A DNA stretch of 64,000 nucleotides from Melampsora larici-populina 98AG31 (lineage: Eukaryota; Basidiomycota; Pucciniomycetes; Pucciniales; Melampsoraceae): assembly GCF_000204055.1 (NCBI RefSeq), contig NW_006768770.1, positions 908,195 to 972,194 of the forward strand. Direction: 5' to 3'. The translations under genes and the position numbers were made by a program. Below are positions 62,757 through 64,000 of this stretch, piece after piece (position 1 is the first letter of the stretch; each line of letters starts with the position of its first letter). The notes below the pieces were generated by a model that was not told the DNA's origin, made no database searches, and worked only from the letters and a program-made list of their open reading frames with translations.

Positions 62757-62841
62757 GCCCACCGCAGTGACTGCGGTGAAATTCTGGGCTACATTTTATT
62801 TTTATTTTTTTCACCCCGGGCTTCCTTTTTAGCAAAAGTAA
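62757..62841 (-). repeat. Right TIR (85 bp)
   Basis: Inverted copy of 58215-58299 with one mismatch, followed by the TA duplication. Confidence 0.92.
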
Positions 62842-63157
62842 TAAATAGATCCAGTTTTTTTCAACAAGCAAGGAATCCTTGTAGGTAAGAGTGGATTTTC
62901 AGGTTTTGATTGGCTAAAAAGAGAACCATTGGAATTGTGAGGCTTTCATCTGCATTGTCCCTCAGGATTGTTTCCATGACGTCCAGCTGTGGACCTACAC
63001 ACGGCCGGTCTCCGGTCATGACATCCAGAAACATCTGAGGCCGAAAATTTTTACCTCCTGGTGTATACTTTCATTATCTCGCCTCGCCCTCAACTTTGAT
63101 TGTTATAAATAGAATGGATATAATTAACTCTTGAGTTGATATATACATATGTACATA

Positions 63158-63247
63158 CAGTCAAACCGGAAAAAGCTTGTCACAAATTCCCCGCCAAATT
63201 GCTCGAGTTTTGCGGGCAAGATCGGTGAAGCTTTTCCGATTTGACTG
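63158..63247. mobile_element. 90-bp Tc1/mariner-type MITE
   Basis: CAGTCAAACCGGAAAAAGCTT and, inverted, CAGTCAAATCGGAAAAGCTT bound 90 bp, with TA immediately outside both ends. Unrelated in sequence to the TIRs of the 4.6-kb element next door. Confidence 0.75.
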
Positions 63248-64000
63248 TATTTGTTCTCACAATTTTTTTTCTTTGCCATTGCGATTTGAAAGATAAGATT
63301 TTCTCTTAACCGATGGATGAGTGTTGGATCGATGATTCAGAGCGGAGCGGAGCTTTGTGGAGAAAGAGATCTCATGATTTACAAGAAAAGTTTTAAATAC
63401 CCCTTTAAAGTTTTCGCTGAAGCCGCCGGCGCCGGCGCCGGCGCCACCAGAGAACAGAGAATAGTGAACAAAAAGATAAGTAAGATCTGATGATGAGAAA
63501 GATGAGCCAATAAGGTTTTCTGTTGGTTTTCGTATGAAAGAAATCCTACATGAGATTCTATTGATGGATTCTTTTCTCAGATTGATCAAAACTTGATTGA
63601 GATCATAAAGGGAAGCACAGAGATAGAAGTTAATCAGACAAGGTACCATGGATTGTTTTTTGACTTTGAGGGATAGGACCCTGTGCCCAACCCATGAAGA
63701 GATTCAAAAGGAAAGAAGAATCCCCTTGAAAGTTCACTCAAAGAGAGCGGAGGTGGTCGCGTCGGAAGAGGGGCTTACATAAATGGTGAAGCTTAAACAA
63801 AAAGAAGTGAATGAGATCAGGTTTCGATCAAACTCATTCGGGTGTGAATGGGATTTTATGATTACGTAAATTGTGAATAAATATCCAACATGAAATGTGT
63901 TTCTGTGATTATCCATTGAAGTGATCGAGCAGTCAAGAATCGAGATTGTACAGATGATGATGATGATACTCTGAAACCTTGTTATGATCAAGAAAAATCA
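63248..64000. other. Right-edge region, no supported gene
   Basis: Two minus-strand ORFs (63649-63257, 130 aa; 63991-63734, 85 aa) have no recognised domain. The first contains a GGCGCC hexamer run at 63421-63446 that reads as Gly-Ala repeats. They may be leader sequence of a gene outside the window. Confidence 0.35.

Larger units (their letters stand above)
58215..62841. mobile_element. Large Tc1/mariner element with two convergent genes (4627 bp)
   Basis: 85-bp TIRs (58215-58299 and 62757-62841) differ at one position; they start TTACTTTTGCTAAAAAGG. TA lies immediately outside each end (58213-58214, 62842-62843). A DD34E transposase gene reads in from the left TIR, and a second, unrelated five-exon gene reads in from the right TIR on the other strand. 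Typical fungal Tc1/mariner elements are 1.3-2.5 kb with one gene, so this is about twice the usual size. The near-identical TIRs point to recent mobility. Confidence 0.9.

Overview
The window looks like a piece of a transposon-rich basidiomycete genome, most likely a rust fungus (Pucciniales). The grounds are AT-rich sequence, genes split by many introns of about 50-120 bp, a basidiomycete-type dual hybrid histidine kinase, a small secreted cysteine-rich gene, and a dense layering of Copia, tyrosine-recombinase (DIRS/Ngaro-like), hAT, Tc1/mariner, CACTA-like and long-TIR elements. The lineage call is inference; the gene structures below were assembled by hand from splice signals and reading-frame continuity.

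Host genes, left to right: the 5' end of a Gln/His-rich protein gene running off the left edge (1-933, minus); a six-exon gene for a secreted Cys-rich protein (5763-6634, plus); isopentenyl-diphosphate isomerase (8014-9265, minus, five exons, one GC-AG intron); a p-nitrophenylphosphatase/phosphoglycolate-phosphatase-type HAD hydrolase (25184-26468, plus, six exons); an EVE-domain (THYN1-like) protein (27041-28357, plus, eight exons); a very large dual hybrid histidine kinase (29205-37445, plus, 24 exons, about 2124 aa); eIF4E (50473-51687, plus); and an intron-containing tRNA-Lys(UUU) (55972-56069, minus). None of these neighbours forms an obvious pathway; the order looks like ordinary fungal gene scatter broken up by transposons.

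Mobile DNA fills the rest. 10097-17728 holds an inverted duplication of a small gene fragment, a 720-bp hAT relic with an 8-bp target duplication, and a complete Copia element with an intact 1362-aa polyprotein. 19567-21322 is a TIR-bounded segment that has captured an intron-bearing piece of a KHDC4-like KH-domain gene. 37940-48230 is a 10.3-kb tyrosine-recombinase retrotransposon with textbook split direct repeats (A1...B1-A2-B2), decayed and carrying at least three nested elements, starting about 500 bp after the kinase stop codon. 58215-62841 is a 4.6-kb Tc1/mariner element with nearly perfect 85-bp TIRs, TA target duplication, an apparently intact DD34E transposase and, unusually, a second five-exon gene running in from the opposite TIR; this is the strongest candidate for something not routinely described. 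Several MITE-sized elements (4565, 52289, 63158) complete the picture.
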